DNA of 50,364 nt from Methylococcaceae bacterium TMED69 (GCA_002170535.1 NHDW01000005.1:1-50364); one strand, 5' to 3'. Counted from the first letter of the stretch, positions 33,122 through 43,243 are shown. Numbers and translations are program-made. The notes: generated by a model not told the origin, from the letters alone.

Positions 33122-36100
33122 ATGCTCGCTCTATTAAATAAAAAATTTATTCACTCTGAGCCTGCTTCAAAATCGACAGAATTCCATGAGTTATTTTTAA
33201 TATGGTTAAAGTCTTCGACAACCAGAGCCCCAAGAGAGTTGCTTAAAATAACCCGAGCAGAAAAAATCGTTTCTCCAAAAGAGCTTGAATCCTATAACAG
33301 CTTTGTTGGCCCAAGAGCAGGGACGATCAGCCCTTGGTCTTCAAAGGCTACTGAAATATGCAAAAACAGCAATTTTTTTGATTGTAAAAAACTAGAGAGA
33401 GTTATTGCTTCAAAATGCAGTCCAGACAAAATTAAAGAATTAAATTATTTTGACAAAATGCTAAATGATTGCTTTACGAACGTTCGTGCTTTAGAGGAAT
33501 CAGTAAGACCTAAAGAAATTAATGCAAAAGCCCAGAAAAAGCTCAGGTTTTTTACCCCGGAAGATATCCCTGATTTGAACAAGGAACTAGGGCTTGCGCT
33601 TTCGACTACTGAACTAGATTTTATAATAAATTATCTTAAGAAAAAAAATCGCAATATCACTGACGCTGAACTGATGATGTTTTCACAAATAAATTCTGAA
33701 CATTGTAGGCATAAAATATTTAACGCTTGTTGGAACATCGATGGAATAATTAAAACTAAATCACTTTTCCAAATGATTCAAAACACCATGGAAAAGAATC
33801 CTAATCGGGTTCTATCTGCTTATAAAGATAATGCCGCTGTCATAGAAAACAACAAATCACGCCAACTAGGTGTTAATCCTAAGACAAAAATATATTATTT
33901 TGAAGAACAAGAGCATAACAATGTTCTTAAAGTGGAGACTCATAACCATCCTACAGCTATATCCCCTTTCCCCGGAGCAGCAACTGGTTCTGGAGGTGAA
34001 ATCAGAGATGAAAGCGCAACCGGTTTAGGGGCTCGAAGTAAAGCTGGAGTTGTCGGCTTTTCCGTTTCGAACTTACGCATACCCGAACTTCCAAGAATCT
34101 GGGAATCTAATAGGACTGCTAATCCAAGGTTTAGTAGTGCGCTCAAAATAATGCTTGAAGCCCCAATTGGTTCAGCCGCTTATAATAACGAGTTCGGGCG
34201 ACCATCCCTAAATGGATTTTTCCGGAGTTACGAGGCATTTTCCTCGAATAAAAAAAATTACTACAGCTATGACAAACCAATAATGCTTGCAGGTGGTATT
34301 GGGACCATCACAAAGGCTAATTCACTTAAACATGTAGTTGAGGCCGAGATGCTAATAGTTGTGCTCGGTGGCCCTGCTATGCTGATAGGCCTTGGAGGTG
34401 GCGCTGCATCCTCAATAACATCAGGAACACAAGAGGATGAAATAGATTTTTCTTCAGTTCAGCGGGGAAATGCCGAAATGCAACGCCGTGTTCAGGAAGT
34501 CTTAAATACAATATCTGGATTCAAAGAAAATCTAATTGAAAGCATACACGATGTGGGTGCTGGAGGGTTATCAAACGCGGTGCCGGAAATTATAAATGAC
34601 TCGGGTCTTGGAGGTATAATTGACCTTAACGATATACCATCCGCTGATCCTGCTCTTTCCCCAATGGAGCTTTGGTGTAATGAATCCCAAGAAAGATACG
34701 TACTAATCGTAAAAAAAGAAAACTTAAAAAACTTCCAAGATGTTTGTAAACGAGAACGGGCCCCTTTTGCAGTAATCGGTAAAACTGATAAAGAAAAAAG
34801 ATTAAAAGTTTTTAATACCCGAAACAATCAGACAATAATTGATCTACCTTTAGACGTTCTTTTTAAAAGAGAAAAAATAAAAATCTCTTGTTCTAAATAC
34901 AATTTGAAGAAATTCCCAGCTTATATCAAATCAGATGCAGACATTAATGAGAATCTTCTTGCAGTACTAGGACACCCTACCGTAGCCGATAAAAGATTTC
35001 TAATAACTATTGGTGATAGAAGCGTTGGAGGATTAACCACTACAGACCAGATGACTGGTCCCTGGCAGGTACCAATTTCAAATTGCGCGATTGTAACCGA
35101 TAGTTTTTACGAAGATCACGGGACAGCAGTAGCTTTAGGCGAGCGCGGGCCTGTGGCATGTCTTGACGGCCCGGCGTCGGCTCGGCTTGTAATCGCTGAG
35201 ACGATTACAAATTTGCTAGCAGCAGATATTGAAAAATTGAAAGATATCACAATTTCAGCCAATTGGATGTGTGCTTCTGATGAAAAAACGGAACTAAGTA
35301 AACTTTATTACATGGTCGAGACAATAGGCTTGAATATGTGTCCGAAACTAGGAATAAACATACCAGTGGGTAAGGATAGTATGTCTATGAAAACAGTATG
35401 GAGAAATGAAAAAGACACTGGTTTTTATGAAACAATTGCTCCTACCACACTTATAAGCACTGGCACATCAAAAGTTAAAGATACCAAAAAGACGCTAACG
35501 CCATATCTTAAAAAACAAAAAGACACGATACTTTTACTTATTGACCTGGGATTATCAAAAAACCGCTTGGGCGGCTCGATTCTAGATCAAATAACCTCAA
35601 CCCCACTCGGGGACGCGCCCGACATTGATAAAATAGAAAGTCTGATCGAGTTGTTTAATGTAATTAAAGCGCTTCGTAGTCAAAACCTAATATTAGCTTA
35701 TCATGACAGATCTGATGGTGGATTATTCACCACTATCGCAGAAATGGCATTTAGCGGAAGGGTCGGGGTCTCTTTAGAAATTCCTGAATCATTTTCTATA
35801 ACCTCTTTTTTATTGAATGAAGAAATAGGAGTAGTTATACAAATAGAAAAAAATAAACTAAAAGCCATCACCGAAATATTAAAGTCTCAAAATATCCTTC
35901 GGGATCATTTTTATCTTATTGGCGAAGTGAGCGATAGTAAACAAATTATTATTAAAACCGCACAGGAGAATCTAGTATTTCACCTACAAGATCTTCTAAA
36001 AGTATATTCTGAAACAACGATAGCAATTCAAAAAATAAGAGACAATTCGGTTACTGCAGAAGAAGAATTAGAAAATATTTTAGACATGAATAATCCTGGA

Positions 36101-36907
36101 TTATTTTTTGACCAAACTCCCGTTTTTCCAACTTTAAACATATCAACAAATAAAAGGCCCAAAGTGGGAATCCTGAGAGAGCAAGGGGTAAACGGACAGA
36201 ACGAAATGGCAGTTGCTTTCACGATGGCTGGTTTTGATTGCGTAGATATTCATATGCAGGATCTAACAAATGAAATAAATTTATTAGACAAATTGAATGG
36301 TTTGGCCCTGGTCGGAGGATTCTCTTACGGTGACGTCCTAGGAGCTGGAAGTGGTTGGGCTAATACGGTTTTATTCAACAACCAATTAAAAGATGGTTTT
36401 TCAGCTTACTTTGAGAATACCAATAACTTTACATTTGGCGTTTGCAATGGATGCCAAATGCTTTCTCAATTAAAATCCCTTATACCGGGGGCAAATGGGT
36501 GGCCAACTTTTGAAAAAAACAAGTCTAATCAATTTGAAAGCAGATTAACAATGGTTGAAATTCTTGATAGTCCGTCAATATTTCTTAAAAGTTTGAATGG
36601 AATTCGACTACCGATTGTGACAGCACATGGTGAAGGTAGAGTTATAAAGCTAACAGACAAGACTCATGCTTGCATGAGATATATAGACAATTATGGCAAT
36701 CCGGCAAAAAAATATCCTGCTAATCCCAATGGTTCAGTCGATGGACTTACAGCATTTACTACAGAGGATGGCAGAGCAACAATAATGATGCCGCATCCTG
36801 AACGAGTTTTTCTAAACAAACAATTTTCATGGCATCCCGATAAACATTCAAATATATACAGTACTTGGATGCAGATTTTCTATAATGCTAGAAGATGGCT
36901 AGGCTAG
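33122..36907 (+). CDS. purL: phosphoribosylformylglycinamidine synthase, large fused form
   Basis: 1261 residues, ATG 33122, seven bases after purB. Converts FGAR to FGAM using glutamine and ATP. The N-terminal PurS-like region carries RAGTISPWSSKATEI. The synthetase half follows with QINSEHCRHKIF, KVETHNHPTAISPFPGAATGSGGEIRDE and HDVGAGGLSNAVPEI. A second AIRS-like half follows with VGKDSMSMKT. The C-terminal class I glutaminase has the Cys nucleophile in FGVCNGCQML and His-Glu in MPHPERV. It is slightly shorter than E. coli PurL (1295), mainly at the N-terminus. Confidence 0.98.
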   Translation: MLALLNKKFIHSEPASKSTEFHELFLIWLKSSTTRAPRELLKITRAEKIVSPKELESYNSFVGPRAGTISPWSSKATEICKNSNFFDCKKLERVIASKCSPDKIKELNYFDKMLNDCFTNVRALEESVRPKEINAKAQKKLRFFTPEDIPDLNKELGLALSTTELDFIINYLKKKNRNITDAELMMFSQINSEHCRHKIFNACWNIDGIIKTKSLFQMIQNTMEKNPNRVLSAYKDNAAVIENNKSRQLGVNPKTKIYYFEEQEHNNVLKVETHNHPTAISPFPGAATGSGGEIRDESATGLGARSKAGVVGFSVSNLRIPELPRIWESNRTANPRFSSALKIMLEAPIGSAAYNNEFGRPSLNGFFRSYEAFSSNKKNYYSYDKPIMLAGGIGTITKANSLKHVVEAEMLIVVLGGPAMLIGLGGGAASSITSGTQEDEIDFSSVQRGNAEMQRRVQEVLNTISGFKENLIESIHDVGAGGLSNAVPEIINDSGLGGIIDLNDIPSADPALSPMELWCNESQERYVLIVKKENLKNFQDVCKRERAPFAVIGKTDKEKRLKVFNTRNNQTIIDLPLDVLFKREKIKISCSKYNLKKFPAYIKSDADINENLLAVLGHPTVADKRFLITIGDRSVGGLTTTDQMTGPWQVPISNCAIVTDSFYEDHGTAVALGERGPVACLDGPASARLVIAETITNLLAADIEKLKDITISANWMCASDEKTELSKLYYMVETIGLNMCPKLGINIPVGKDSMSMKTVWRNEKDTGFYETIAPTTLISTGTSKVKDTKKTLTPYLKKQKDTILLLIDLGLSKNRLGGSILDQITSTPLGDAPDIDKIESLIELFNVIKALRSQNLILAYHDRSDGGLFTTIAEMAFSGRVGVSLEIPESFSITSFLLNEEIGVVIQIEKNKLKAITEILKSQNILRDHFYLIGEVSDSKQIIIKTAQENLVFHLQDLLKVYSETTIAIQKIRDNSVTAEEELENILDMNNPGLFFDQTPVFPTLNISTNKRPKVGILREQGVNGQNEMAVAFTMAGFDCVDIHMQDLTNEINLLDKLNGLALVGGFSYGDVLGAGSGWANTVLFNNQLKDGFSAYFENTNNFTFGVCNGCQMLSQLKSLIPGANGWPTFEKNKSNQFESRLTMVEILDSPSIFLKSLNGIRLPIVTAHGEGRVIKLTDKTHACMRYIDNYGNPAKKYPANPNGSVDGLTAFTTEDGRATIMMPHPERVFLNKQFSWHPDKHSNIYSTWMQIFYNARRWLG

Positions 36908-36925
36908 TTTTTGAGGGTGCCTTTA

Positions 36926-37423
36926 ATGAAAAATAAAGAGGGAACGTTTGAGGAAGAGCTGGTCAAATTCGAAAAAAAAACCTATATCAATGAGCCTCAA
37001 ACTTTTACAGCAGCTAGCCTTAAGAATGAAACCAATGAATTTAAAATAAGCATTGGCAACATTGACTCGACACAAATTACAGAATCAGAGTTTAATCACG
37101 GACTTCAGTATTCAGTTATTAGAAAACTTAAACGGGGAGCCATACCGATTTTTAAAGAAATCGATATGCATGGACTTAAATATCAGGAAGCGATTAACGT
37201 CCTTAATGAATCAATTAATCAGATCACGGAAAGAAGAACCGTATGCGTTTTGTTTATACATGGAAAGGGCTTAAGCTCACCAAATAAAACGCCAATTATC
37301 AAACCCTTAGTTAAACGATTTCTATCATGCCATCCGCGAGTTTTAGCATATACGCCAGCCTCAAATAAGCTTGGGGGAGAAGGAGCTACATTGGCATTGA
37401 TACAAAAGATCAAACAAAAGTAA
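36926..37423 (+). CDS. Smr-domain protein
   Basis: 165 residues from ATG 36926; GAGGGTG eight bases upstream favours it over a TTG at 36911. The C-terminal Smr domain (about residues 85-165) shows DMHGL, LFIHGKGL and GGEGATLALI, motifs of MutS2-type nucleases and stand-alone SmrA/SmrB proteins. SmrB homologues cut mRNA between collided ribosomes; SmrA-like proteins have nicking activity. The sequence DMHGLKYQEA has the H of the DxH site. Which subgroup this belongs to cannot be settled by eye. It ends the purine unit, convergent with ispF two bases away. Confidence 0.85.
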   Translation: MKNKEGTFEEELVKFEKKTYINEPQTFTAASLKNETNEFKISIGNIDSTQITESEFNHGLQYSVIRKLKRGAIPIFKEIDMHGLKYQEAINVLNESINQITERRTVCVLFIHGKGLSSPNKTPIIKPLVKRFLSCHPRVLAYTPASNKLGGEGATLALIQKIKQK

Positions 37424-37425
37424 TT

Positions 37426-37902
37426 TCAATTAATTTTTTTTAAAGAGCAAATTGCAAGGGCTGCAATACCCTCAGATCGACCGATGAACCCCATATTCTC
37501 ATTTGTAGTGCTTTTTATATTTACAAGTGAGGATTCAATGTCTAAATTAGTAGCAATGGTGCTCCTTATGTCATTATAAAATATACTTATTTTAGGTTGC
37601 TCAGCAATAATGGTTGCATCAATGTTATTGACAAGAAATTTACTACCGGCAATTAATTTATTTGTTTTTTTTAAAAGATGGCGACTGTCAGCATTTTTGA
37701 ACAAGTCATCATTATCAGGAAAATGAATGCCTATATCACCTAATCCAGAAGCTCCCAATATTGCATCAATGATAGCGTGTAACAAGACATCACCGTCACT
37801 ATGCGCTTCAATACCTTTAGAATGGGGAATTCTTACACCACCAATCATAACGTGATCACCTTCGGTAAACCTATGGGTATCATAACCAATACCAAATCTC
37901 AT
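37426..37902 (-). CDS. ispF: 2-C-methyl-D-erythritol 2,4-cyclodiphosphate synthase
   Basis: 158 residues, ATG 37902, overlapping ispD in an ATGA. Forms the cyclic diphosphate in the MEP isoprenoid pathway. Zinc ligands are visible in GYDTHRF (Asp and His) near residue 8 and in HSDGDVLLHAIIDAILGA near 33. The closing motif is TTNENMGFIGRSEGIAALA. It is homotrimeric in the family. Length is normal. It ends the 15-gene minus-strand run. Confidence 0.97.
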   Translation of the reverse strand: MRFGIGYDTHRFTEGDHVMIGGVRIPHSKGIEAHSDGDVLLHAIIDAILGASGLGDIGIHFPDNDDLFKNADSRHLLKKTNKLIAGSKFLVNNIDATIIAEQPKISIFYNDIRSTIATNLDIESSLVNIKSTTNENMGFIGRSEGIAALAICSLKKIN

Positions 37903-38630
37903 GGGGCGTCCTTATTTTCAAAACCTGAAAAAAACAGTTCAGCTTTATTTACATCCTCGGGATAAGTAACTTTGATATTTTCCGAAGATCCACGAACAAT
38001 ATGTACACATTTACCCATCCTCTCGATAGCTTGGGATTCATCCGACACAGCAACACCATTTTTTAAAGCCAAACTCAGAGACTCAAACAATACACCATAT
38101 CGAAACATTTGTGGAGTAAAGGCTTTCCACAAATTTGCTCTATCTATTGTTTCTTTAATTTGATTATCACTATCGACTTTTTTTAGCGTATCAATAACAG
38201 GTGCGCCAAGGATCCCTCCCGTGTTCGAGTCTTTAACCTCATCTATTAGTCCTAAAATATCTTTTTTTTGAACACATGGTCTGGCAGCATCATGAACCAT
38301 ACACCAATCATTAGCTTTTGACATTGAATTTAAAAATCTTAAGCCCTCGAATACGGATTCACATCTTGTATTGCCCCCTGGTACAAGCTCTATTTGCTTA
38401 AACTTTTCTTTCAAATAGCAACATTTCTTCATATCTGATTTTGGAATCACAACTATTAGTTTTGTAAAATTAACACTATTAATCAAAACACTTATAGAAA
38501 TTTCTAATAATGATTGACCATTAATTTCTAAGTATTGCTTTGCAATTCCTGAACTCACTCGTGCTCCTGAACCTCCAGCAGCAACAATACCGAAATAGTT
38601 AGTCTCCGATTTCTGATTTTCTGATTTCAA
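37899..38630 (-). CDS. ispD: 2-C-methyl-D-erythritol 4-phosphate cytidylyltransferase
   Basis: 243 residues. No ATG lies ahead of the conserved nucleotide loop AAGGSGARVSSGIAKQYLE, so the start is TTG 38630 with AAGGA about ten bases upstream. The gene begins 32 bases inside ftsB. Activates MEP with CTP. Other motifs: VHDAARPCV (metal Asp), DTLKKVD near residue 150, TPQMFR and VSDESQAIE. The product passes to a kinase (ispE) and IspF; ispE is not in the window. Confidence 0.95.
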   Translation of the reverse strand: MKSENQKSETNYFGIVAAGGSGARVSSGIAKQYLEINGQSLLEISISVLINSVNFTKLIVVIPKSDMKKCCYLKEKFKQIELVPGGNTRCESVFEGLRFLNSMSKANDWCMVHDAARPCVQKKDILGLIDEVKDSNTGGILGAPVIDTLKKVDSDNQIKETIDRANLWKAFTPQMFRYGVLFESLSLALKNGVAVSDESQAIERMGKCVHIVRGSSENIKVTYPEDVNKAELFFSGFENKDAP

Positions 38631-38904
38631 GGACTTCTTCCTTAAAAAAAACTTCGTTTTCCTGTATGAAACCTAGTTTCTGTCTAGCTTCGTGCTCGAC
38701 AGCTTCAAAGTCTTCAATCAAACTAGTTATCTTATTTTGTATCTTTCGATTTGCGTTCTCAAGAGAACTAATAATTATCTGCAATTCAGCTTCTTCTTTC
38801 TTAAGCTTAGTCAGTTGAATGTATCCAGTTTCACTGAAAAAATATGAATATACTAGGATGAAAAGGAACAGAGAAAGAAGAAAAATAATTGAATTAAGTT
38901 TCAT
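38599..38904 (-). CDS. ftsB: cell division protein FtsB
   Basis: 101 residues, ATG 38904, overlapping the eno stop in an ATGA. A bitopic septum protein that forms a complex with FtsL and FtsQ. A single N-terminal membrane segment (about 4-24) is followed by a coiled coil (about 30-75) rich in Leu/Ile/Glu, then the ARQKLGFIQENEVFF region that resembles the ARE-LGMVxPGE segment conserved in FtsB. Position between eno and ispD is standard. Confidence 0.9.
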   Translation of the reverse strand: MKLNSIIFLLSLFLFILVYSYFFSETGYIQLTKLKKEEAELQIIISSLENANRKIQNKITSLIEDFEAVEHEARQKLGFIQENEVFFKEEVLEIRKSEIGD

Positions 38905-40181
38905 TTTTTAAATATTTTTGACCCGCTAAATGAGCAGTCTGCCCCTAGCATATGCTCAATTACTAAAAGCCTATTGTACTTTGATAATCGATCTGACCTT
39001 GACATCGAGCCGGCTTTGATTTGAGTGGCTCCTGAAGAACACGCTAGGTCTGATATTGAGTTGTCTTCCGTTTCACCAGATCTGTGCGAAACAACTACCT
39101 CAAAGTTATTTGCATTCGCTAACTCAATTGTTGATAGAGTCTCTGAAAGGGTTCCTATTTGATTTACCTTGATGAGAATTGAATTTGCTGATTTTTCATT
39201 AATTCCTTTTTGCAAAAATTCTACATTGGTTACAAATAAGTCATCTCCTACTAGTTGAGTGTCATTCCCTAACGAGGAAGTTAATTTCTGCCACCCGGTC
39301 CAATCATTTTGATCCATACCATCTTCTATAGAAACAATTGGATAATTTTTTACTAGTTTTGTTAAAAAACTGCACATTTCTTCAGAATTTAATTTTAAAC
39401 CTTCCGAATCAATGTGATAAAGATTATCTTTATAAAATTCCGAACTAGCCACATCCAAAGCAATAGAAATATCTTCTCCAGGCGCATAACCAGCGCTCTC
39501 AATCGAATCTAAAATCAAACTTAAAGCATGTTCATTGCTGTCTAAGTTTGGAGCAAACCCTCCTTCATCTCCTACTGCTGAGCTCATTCCCATTTTTTCA
39601 ATCATTGACTTTAATTTCTGGAAAACTTCAGCGCCATAACGTATTGACTCTGAAAAACAATTAGCCCCATGCGGCACAATCATAAATTCTTGAAAATCTA
39701 TATTATTGTTTGCATGTTGACCTCCATTTATTACGTTCATTAGAGGAACAGGTAGAAAAAAATTTTGAAGATCTTTATTTAAATTCTTAAATAAGGGAGT
39801 TTTGTTTGCATTAGCAGACGCATGAGCAACAGCAAGAGAGACCGAAAGAATAGCATTTGCGCCTAGATTCTTTTTTTGGGGAGTGCCATCAAGTTCTATC
39901 ATCAATTGATCAATATAATTCTGTTTATGCACTTCTAGTCCTTTCAAAGCAGGCGCGATTTTTTGTTTTACATTTTTTACGGCTTTCAACACTCCTTTGC
40001 CTAGATATCTAGCTGCATCGTTATCCCTTAATTCAAATGCTTCTCTTTCTCCAGTGCTGGCACCTGAGGGCACCATAGCAACTCCAGCAGTCCCATTATC
40101 TAATAAAACGGTCGTTCTGACAGTAGGGAATCCTCTCGAATCTAAAATCTCGAGCGCATCAATATCAATTATTCTATTCAT
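38901..40181 (-). CDS. eno: enolase
   Basis: 426 residues, ATG 40181. Interconverts 2-phosphoglycerate and PEP and takes part in the RNA degradosome in some relatives. Motifs: LDSRGFPTV, VPSGASTGEREAFELRD, NVINGGQHANNNIDFQEFMI, VGDEGGFAPNL, ALDVASSEFY, SIEDGMDQNDW, VGDDLFVTN, LIKVNQIGTLSET and the signature VSHRSGETED. Catalytic Lys and metal acidic residues are all in place. Length is normal. It lies 27 bases after kdsA. Confidence 0.98.
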   Translation of the reverse strand: MNRIIDIDALEILDSRGFPTVRTTVLLDNGTAGVAMVPSGASTGEREAFELRDNDAARYLGKGVLKAVKNVKQKIAPALKGLEVHKQNYIDQLMIELDGTPQKKNLGANAILSVSLAVAHASANANKTPLFKNLNKDLQNFFLPVPLMNVINGGQHANNNIDFQEFMIVPHGANCFSESIRYGAEVFQKLKSMIEKMGMSSAVGDEGGFAPNLDSNEHALSLILDSIESAGYAPGEDISIALDVASSEFYKDNLYHIDSEGLKLNSEEMCSFLTKLVKNYPIVSIEDGMDQNDWTGWQKLTSSLGNDTQLVGDDLFVTNVEFLQKGINEKSANSILIKVNQIGTLSETLSTIELANANNFEVVVSHRSGETEDNSISDLACSSGATQIKAGSMSRSDRLSKYNRLLVIEHMLGADCSFSGSKIFKK

Positions 40182-40208
40182 ATGCTAACTATTTTACCTC
40201 GATAAAAA

Positions 40209-41036
40209 CTAATAATATTCATTTGCTTGATTGATTTTTTTTAACGTAATTAGCAACGACTCCATCTGATCTAGAAACCAAGAGTTTGGTCCGTCACTTA
40301 AAGCCTTATCTGGATCGGGGTGTGTCTCTATAAAGAGACCATCAACTCCTACCGCAACTGCAGCTTTTGCTAAATATGGAACATAATTCCTTTGACCATC
40401 TGACGAACTACCCTTCCCGCCAGGTAACTGGACTGAATGTGTTGCATCGAAGACGACTGGGCAATTGGTATCACGCATAATAACTAAACTTCTCATGTCC
40501 GAGACGAGATAATTATAACCAAAACAGGCACCTCGTTCGCACACCATAATATGTTTATTGCCAGTTGATAAGGCTTTATCGACAACATTCGTCATATCCC
40601 AAGGAGCAAGAAATTGACCTTTTTTTAAATTTACTGGCTTACCAGCGGAAGCTACCCTTAAAATAAAATCAGTCTGTCTACATAAAAAAGCAGGCGTTTG
40701 CAAGACATCAACTACTGAAGCTACTTCATCAATTGGCGTATCTTCATGAACGTCGGTTATTACAGGTACATTATAATTTTCTCTAACGCTTTCCAAAATT
40801 CGCAGTCCTTTTTCAATCCCGACTCCCCTAAAACTTTTTGATGAGCTTCGATTCGCTTTATCGAATGAAGCTTTAAAAATAAAGTCTATTTCTAGAGCAG
40901 AGGTAATTTCGGCTAGCTTTTCGGCTATCTTAAACACTAGTTCCTTATCCTCGATTGCACATGGACCTGAAATTAAGAAAAACCCCTTCTCAACACGCCT
41001 CTTCTGATTAAAAAACTTGGCTATCATGTCATCCAT
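40209..41036 (-). CDS. kdsA: 3-deoxy-8-phosphooctulonate (KDO-8-P) synthase, metal-dependent type
   Basis: 275 residues from ATG 41036, with AGAGGA six bases upstream; a longer open frame runs back into pyrG. Condenses PEP and arabinose 5-phosphate for the inner core of LPS. Unlike E. coli and Pseudomonas KdsA, which have Asn in GGMNVLE, this protein has SGPCAIED with Cys26. The full metal set of the Aquifex enzyme (Cys, His in DATHSVQ, Glu in [13 protein letters not shown], and its Asp) is present. AFLCRQTD and [10 protein letters not shown] also match that type. The start overlaps pyrG by 8 bases. Confidence 0.95.
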   Translation of the reverse strand: MDDMIAKFFNQKRRVEKGFFLISGPCAIEDKELVFKIAEKLAEITSALEIDFIFKASFDKANRSSSKSFRGVGIEKGLRILESVRENYNVPVITDVHEDTPIDEVASVVDVLQTPAFLCRQTDFILRVASAGKPVNLKKGQFLAPWDMTNVVDKALSTGNKHIMVCERGACFGYNYLVSDMRSLVIMRDTNCPVVFDATHSVQLPGGKGSSSDGQRNYVPYLAKAAVAVGVDGLFIETHPDPDKALSDGPNSWFLDQMESLLITLKKINQANEYY

Positions 41037-42672
41037 TTTGGTCCTCTTTTCTATTTTTAGCCGCACCGACAAACGAAGAGAACAATGGATGTCCATCTCT
41101 TGGGGTTGATGTAAATTCTGGATGAAATTGGCATCCAACGAACCACGGATGATCCAGTAACTCAACTACTTCAACTAAGCTATCATCAACTGACTTGCCT
41201 ACAACTTTTAAACCAGCTTTGTTTAATAAATTTATATAATAATTATTGAATTCATATCTATGGCGATGACGCTCCTCAATAATATTTTTAGAGTATGCTT
41301 CCGACGTTAGGCTATCAGCAACTAGCTTACAGGTCTGAGAACCCAGTCGCATAGTCCCTCCGAGATCGTCTGAACCCGTTCTTATTTGTTTCTCACCAGC
41401 TGGATCCTGCCATTCGGTAATCATTGCGATAACTGGATGCGGAGTTAAAGGATCAAATTCCGTGCTATTGGCACCTTCAAGCATCGCAATATTTCGCGCT
41501 ATTTCTATTACGGCTATCTGCATTCCTAAGCAAATTCCAAGAAAAGGAACTTTTCGCTCTCTGGCATGCCTAACCGCATGAATCTTACCTGGAATCCCTC
41601 TTTCACCAAATCCACCAGGTACTAGAACAGCATCTACACCATCAAATTCCTTCTCACAATTTGACCCTATAAGCTCAGCGTCCAAATAAACTATTTCTAT
41701 TTTCGTTCTTGTTTGAAGCCCTGCATGGATAAGCGCCTCCGTCAGAGATTTATATGCTTCTGTCAGATTCACGTATTTTCCTACCATCGCAACTTTTATA
41801 GTAGATTCATGATTTTTCAGCCCATCGACCACTTTCTTCCAACTACTCAAATTTGCTGGCTGGGCACGCAAGCCTAATTTCTCTATCACAATATCATCTA
41901 AGCCCTCTGTATTTAAATTGAGGGGAATTTCATAAATACTTTGTACATCTTGAGCTGATATTACAGCCCTCTCTTCAACATTAGTAAATAAAGCAATTTT
42001 TCGTCTTTCGGCTGGGGCAATAGGAGCAGTTGCGCGACAGAGAAGAATATCCGGTTGAATTCCGATTGACCTCAGCTCTTTTACTGAATGCTGTGTAGGT
42101 TTAGTCTTGATTTCACTAACTGTTGCAAGATGGGGAACTAAAGTAACATGAATAAATACTGTTTTTGCTGGGCCTAGTTCGATACGCATTTGACGAATCG
42201 CCTCGAGAAAAGGAAGCGACTCAATATCTCCGACAGTCCCACCTATTTCCACAATTGCAATTGGCGCTTTCCCAGCACCCAATCTAATGCAAGATTTAAT
42301 TTCATCAGTTATATGTGGAATAACCTGAACCGTAGCACCTATATAATCTCCCTTCCTCTCTTTTCGAATAACATTTTCGTAAATTTTACCCGCTGTATAG
42401 TTACTTGAGGCTGAAATATTAGAACGAACAAATCTCTCATAATGGCCAAGATCTAAATCAGTCTCTGCGCCATCGCTTGTTACATAAACCTCACCGTGCT
42501 GGAAAGGGCTCATGGTTCCTGGATCAACATTTATGTATGGATCCATTTTTACCATAGAGATTTCAAAGTTTCGATTTTCCAAAACTGTGCCTAGGGAGGC
42601 CGCTGCGATACCTTTGCCCAAAGACGACACAACTCCTCCCGTCACAAAAATATAGCGACATCTATCACCCAC
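41029..42672 (-). CDS. pyrG: CTP synthase
   Basis: 547 residues, GTG start at 42672. Aminates UTP to CTP with glutamine and ATP. The synthetase half has [20 protein letters not shown] (P-loop), the metal and substrate region [22 protein letters not shown], and [11 protein letters not shown]. The C-terminal class I glutaminase has VPGGFGERG, the Cys nucleophile in LGICLGMQ and HPEFTSTP. Length is normal. It begins the pyrG-kdsA-eno-ftsB-ispD-ispF series and lies 48 bases after the peroxiredoxin gene. Confidence 0.98.
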   Translation of the reverse strand: MGDRCRYIFVTGGVVSSLGKGIAAASLGTVLENRNFEISMVKMDPYINVDPGTMSPFQHGEVYVTSDGAETDLDLGHYERFVRSNISASSNYTAGKIYENVIRKERKGDYIGATVQVIPHITDEIKSCIRLGAGKAPIAIVEIGGTVGDIESLPFLEAIRQMRIELGPAKTVFIHVTLVPHLATVSEIKTKPTQHSVKELRSIGIQPDILLCRATAPIAPAERRKIALFTNVEERAVISAQDVQSIYEIPLNLNTEGLDDIVIEKLGLRAQPANLSSWKKVVDGLKNHESTIKVAMVGKYVNLTEAYKSLTEALIHAGLQTRTKIEIVYLDAELIGSNCEKEFDGVDAVLVPGGFGERGIPGKIHAVRHARERKVPFLGICLGMQIAVIEIARNIAMLEGANSTEFDPLTPHPVIAMITEWQDPAGEKQIRTGSDDLGGTMRLGSQTCKLVADSLTSEAYSKNIIEERHRHRYEFNNYYINLLNKAGLKVVGKSVDDSLVEVVELLDHPWFVGCQFHPEFTSTPRDGHPLFSSFVGAAKNRKEDQNG

Positions 42673-42720
42673 TTAATCACCGGCTTCTTATTAATTTTGT
42701 CATTTTATAATAATTTTATT

Positions 42721-43206
42721 TTAAGATAAAACTTTTAAAATATTCGAAGCAGCCGTCAGATTTACATGAGAGGGCACCTCCTCAACGAACATTTCAGTTA
42801 TTTTCACCCCTTCTAACACTAAAGCAAACCGCACACACCGAAGGCCTAGGCCAAATTCTGAAGCGTCCCACTCAAGGCCCATTTTTTTTACATAATCTGC
42901 ATTACCATCTGCGAGCATCTTTATATTATTTTCGGGATCAATATTTTTAGACCAATTATCCATTACAAAAATGTCATTGACTGCGATACATCCGATTAAG
43001 TCTATTCCCAAGTTAGTAAACTTATCGTATTCCGACGCAAACCCTGGAAGATGCTTAGCTGAACAGGAAGGGGTAAAAGCGCCCGGCACGCCAAATATGA
43101 TCGACTTTTTGTCTCCTAGTAATTCAGAAACAGATATCTTTTTTGGGGCGGCGTCCTCCATAATCATAACAGCACCATCCGGCAAGTTGTCTCCAGCTTT
43201 AATCAT
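42721..43206 (-). CDS. peroxiredoxin, Prx5 subfamily
   Basis: 161 residues, ATG 43206. A thioredoxin-fold peroxidase. The peroxidatic Cys is in GVPGAFTPSCSAKHLPGF near residue 49; the PxxxT/SxxC pattern is intact. A second Cys in LGLRCVRFALV near residue 124 may serve as a partner, but the spacing is unlike classical resolving cysteines, so a 1-Cys or glutathione/glutaredoxin-linked mechanism is possible. It sits between purF and pyrG, joining two otherwise standard gene blocks. Confidence 0.92.
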   Translation of the reverse strand: MIKAGDNLPDGAVMIMEDAAPKKISVSELLGDKKSIIFGVPGAFTPSCSAKHLPGFASEYDKFTNLGIDLIGCIAVNDIFVMDNWSKNIDPENNIKMLADGNADYVKKMGLEWDASEFGLGLRCVRFALVLEGVKITEMFVEEVPSHVNLTAASNILKVLS

Positions 43207-43243
43207 TTTAATTATCCTTTTAATAAAAAATTAATATCAATCA

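Noticed and set aside
37451-37467. ATTGCA / TGCAAT hairpin near the smr-ispF junction
   Set aside because: No T-tract follows on either strand and it lies in conserved ispF codons, so it is not supported as a terminator.
40209-41165. 318-residue version of kdsA
   Set aside because: The extra 43 residues are pyrG codons read in another frame; ATG 41036 has a good ribosome site and gives the family length.
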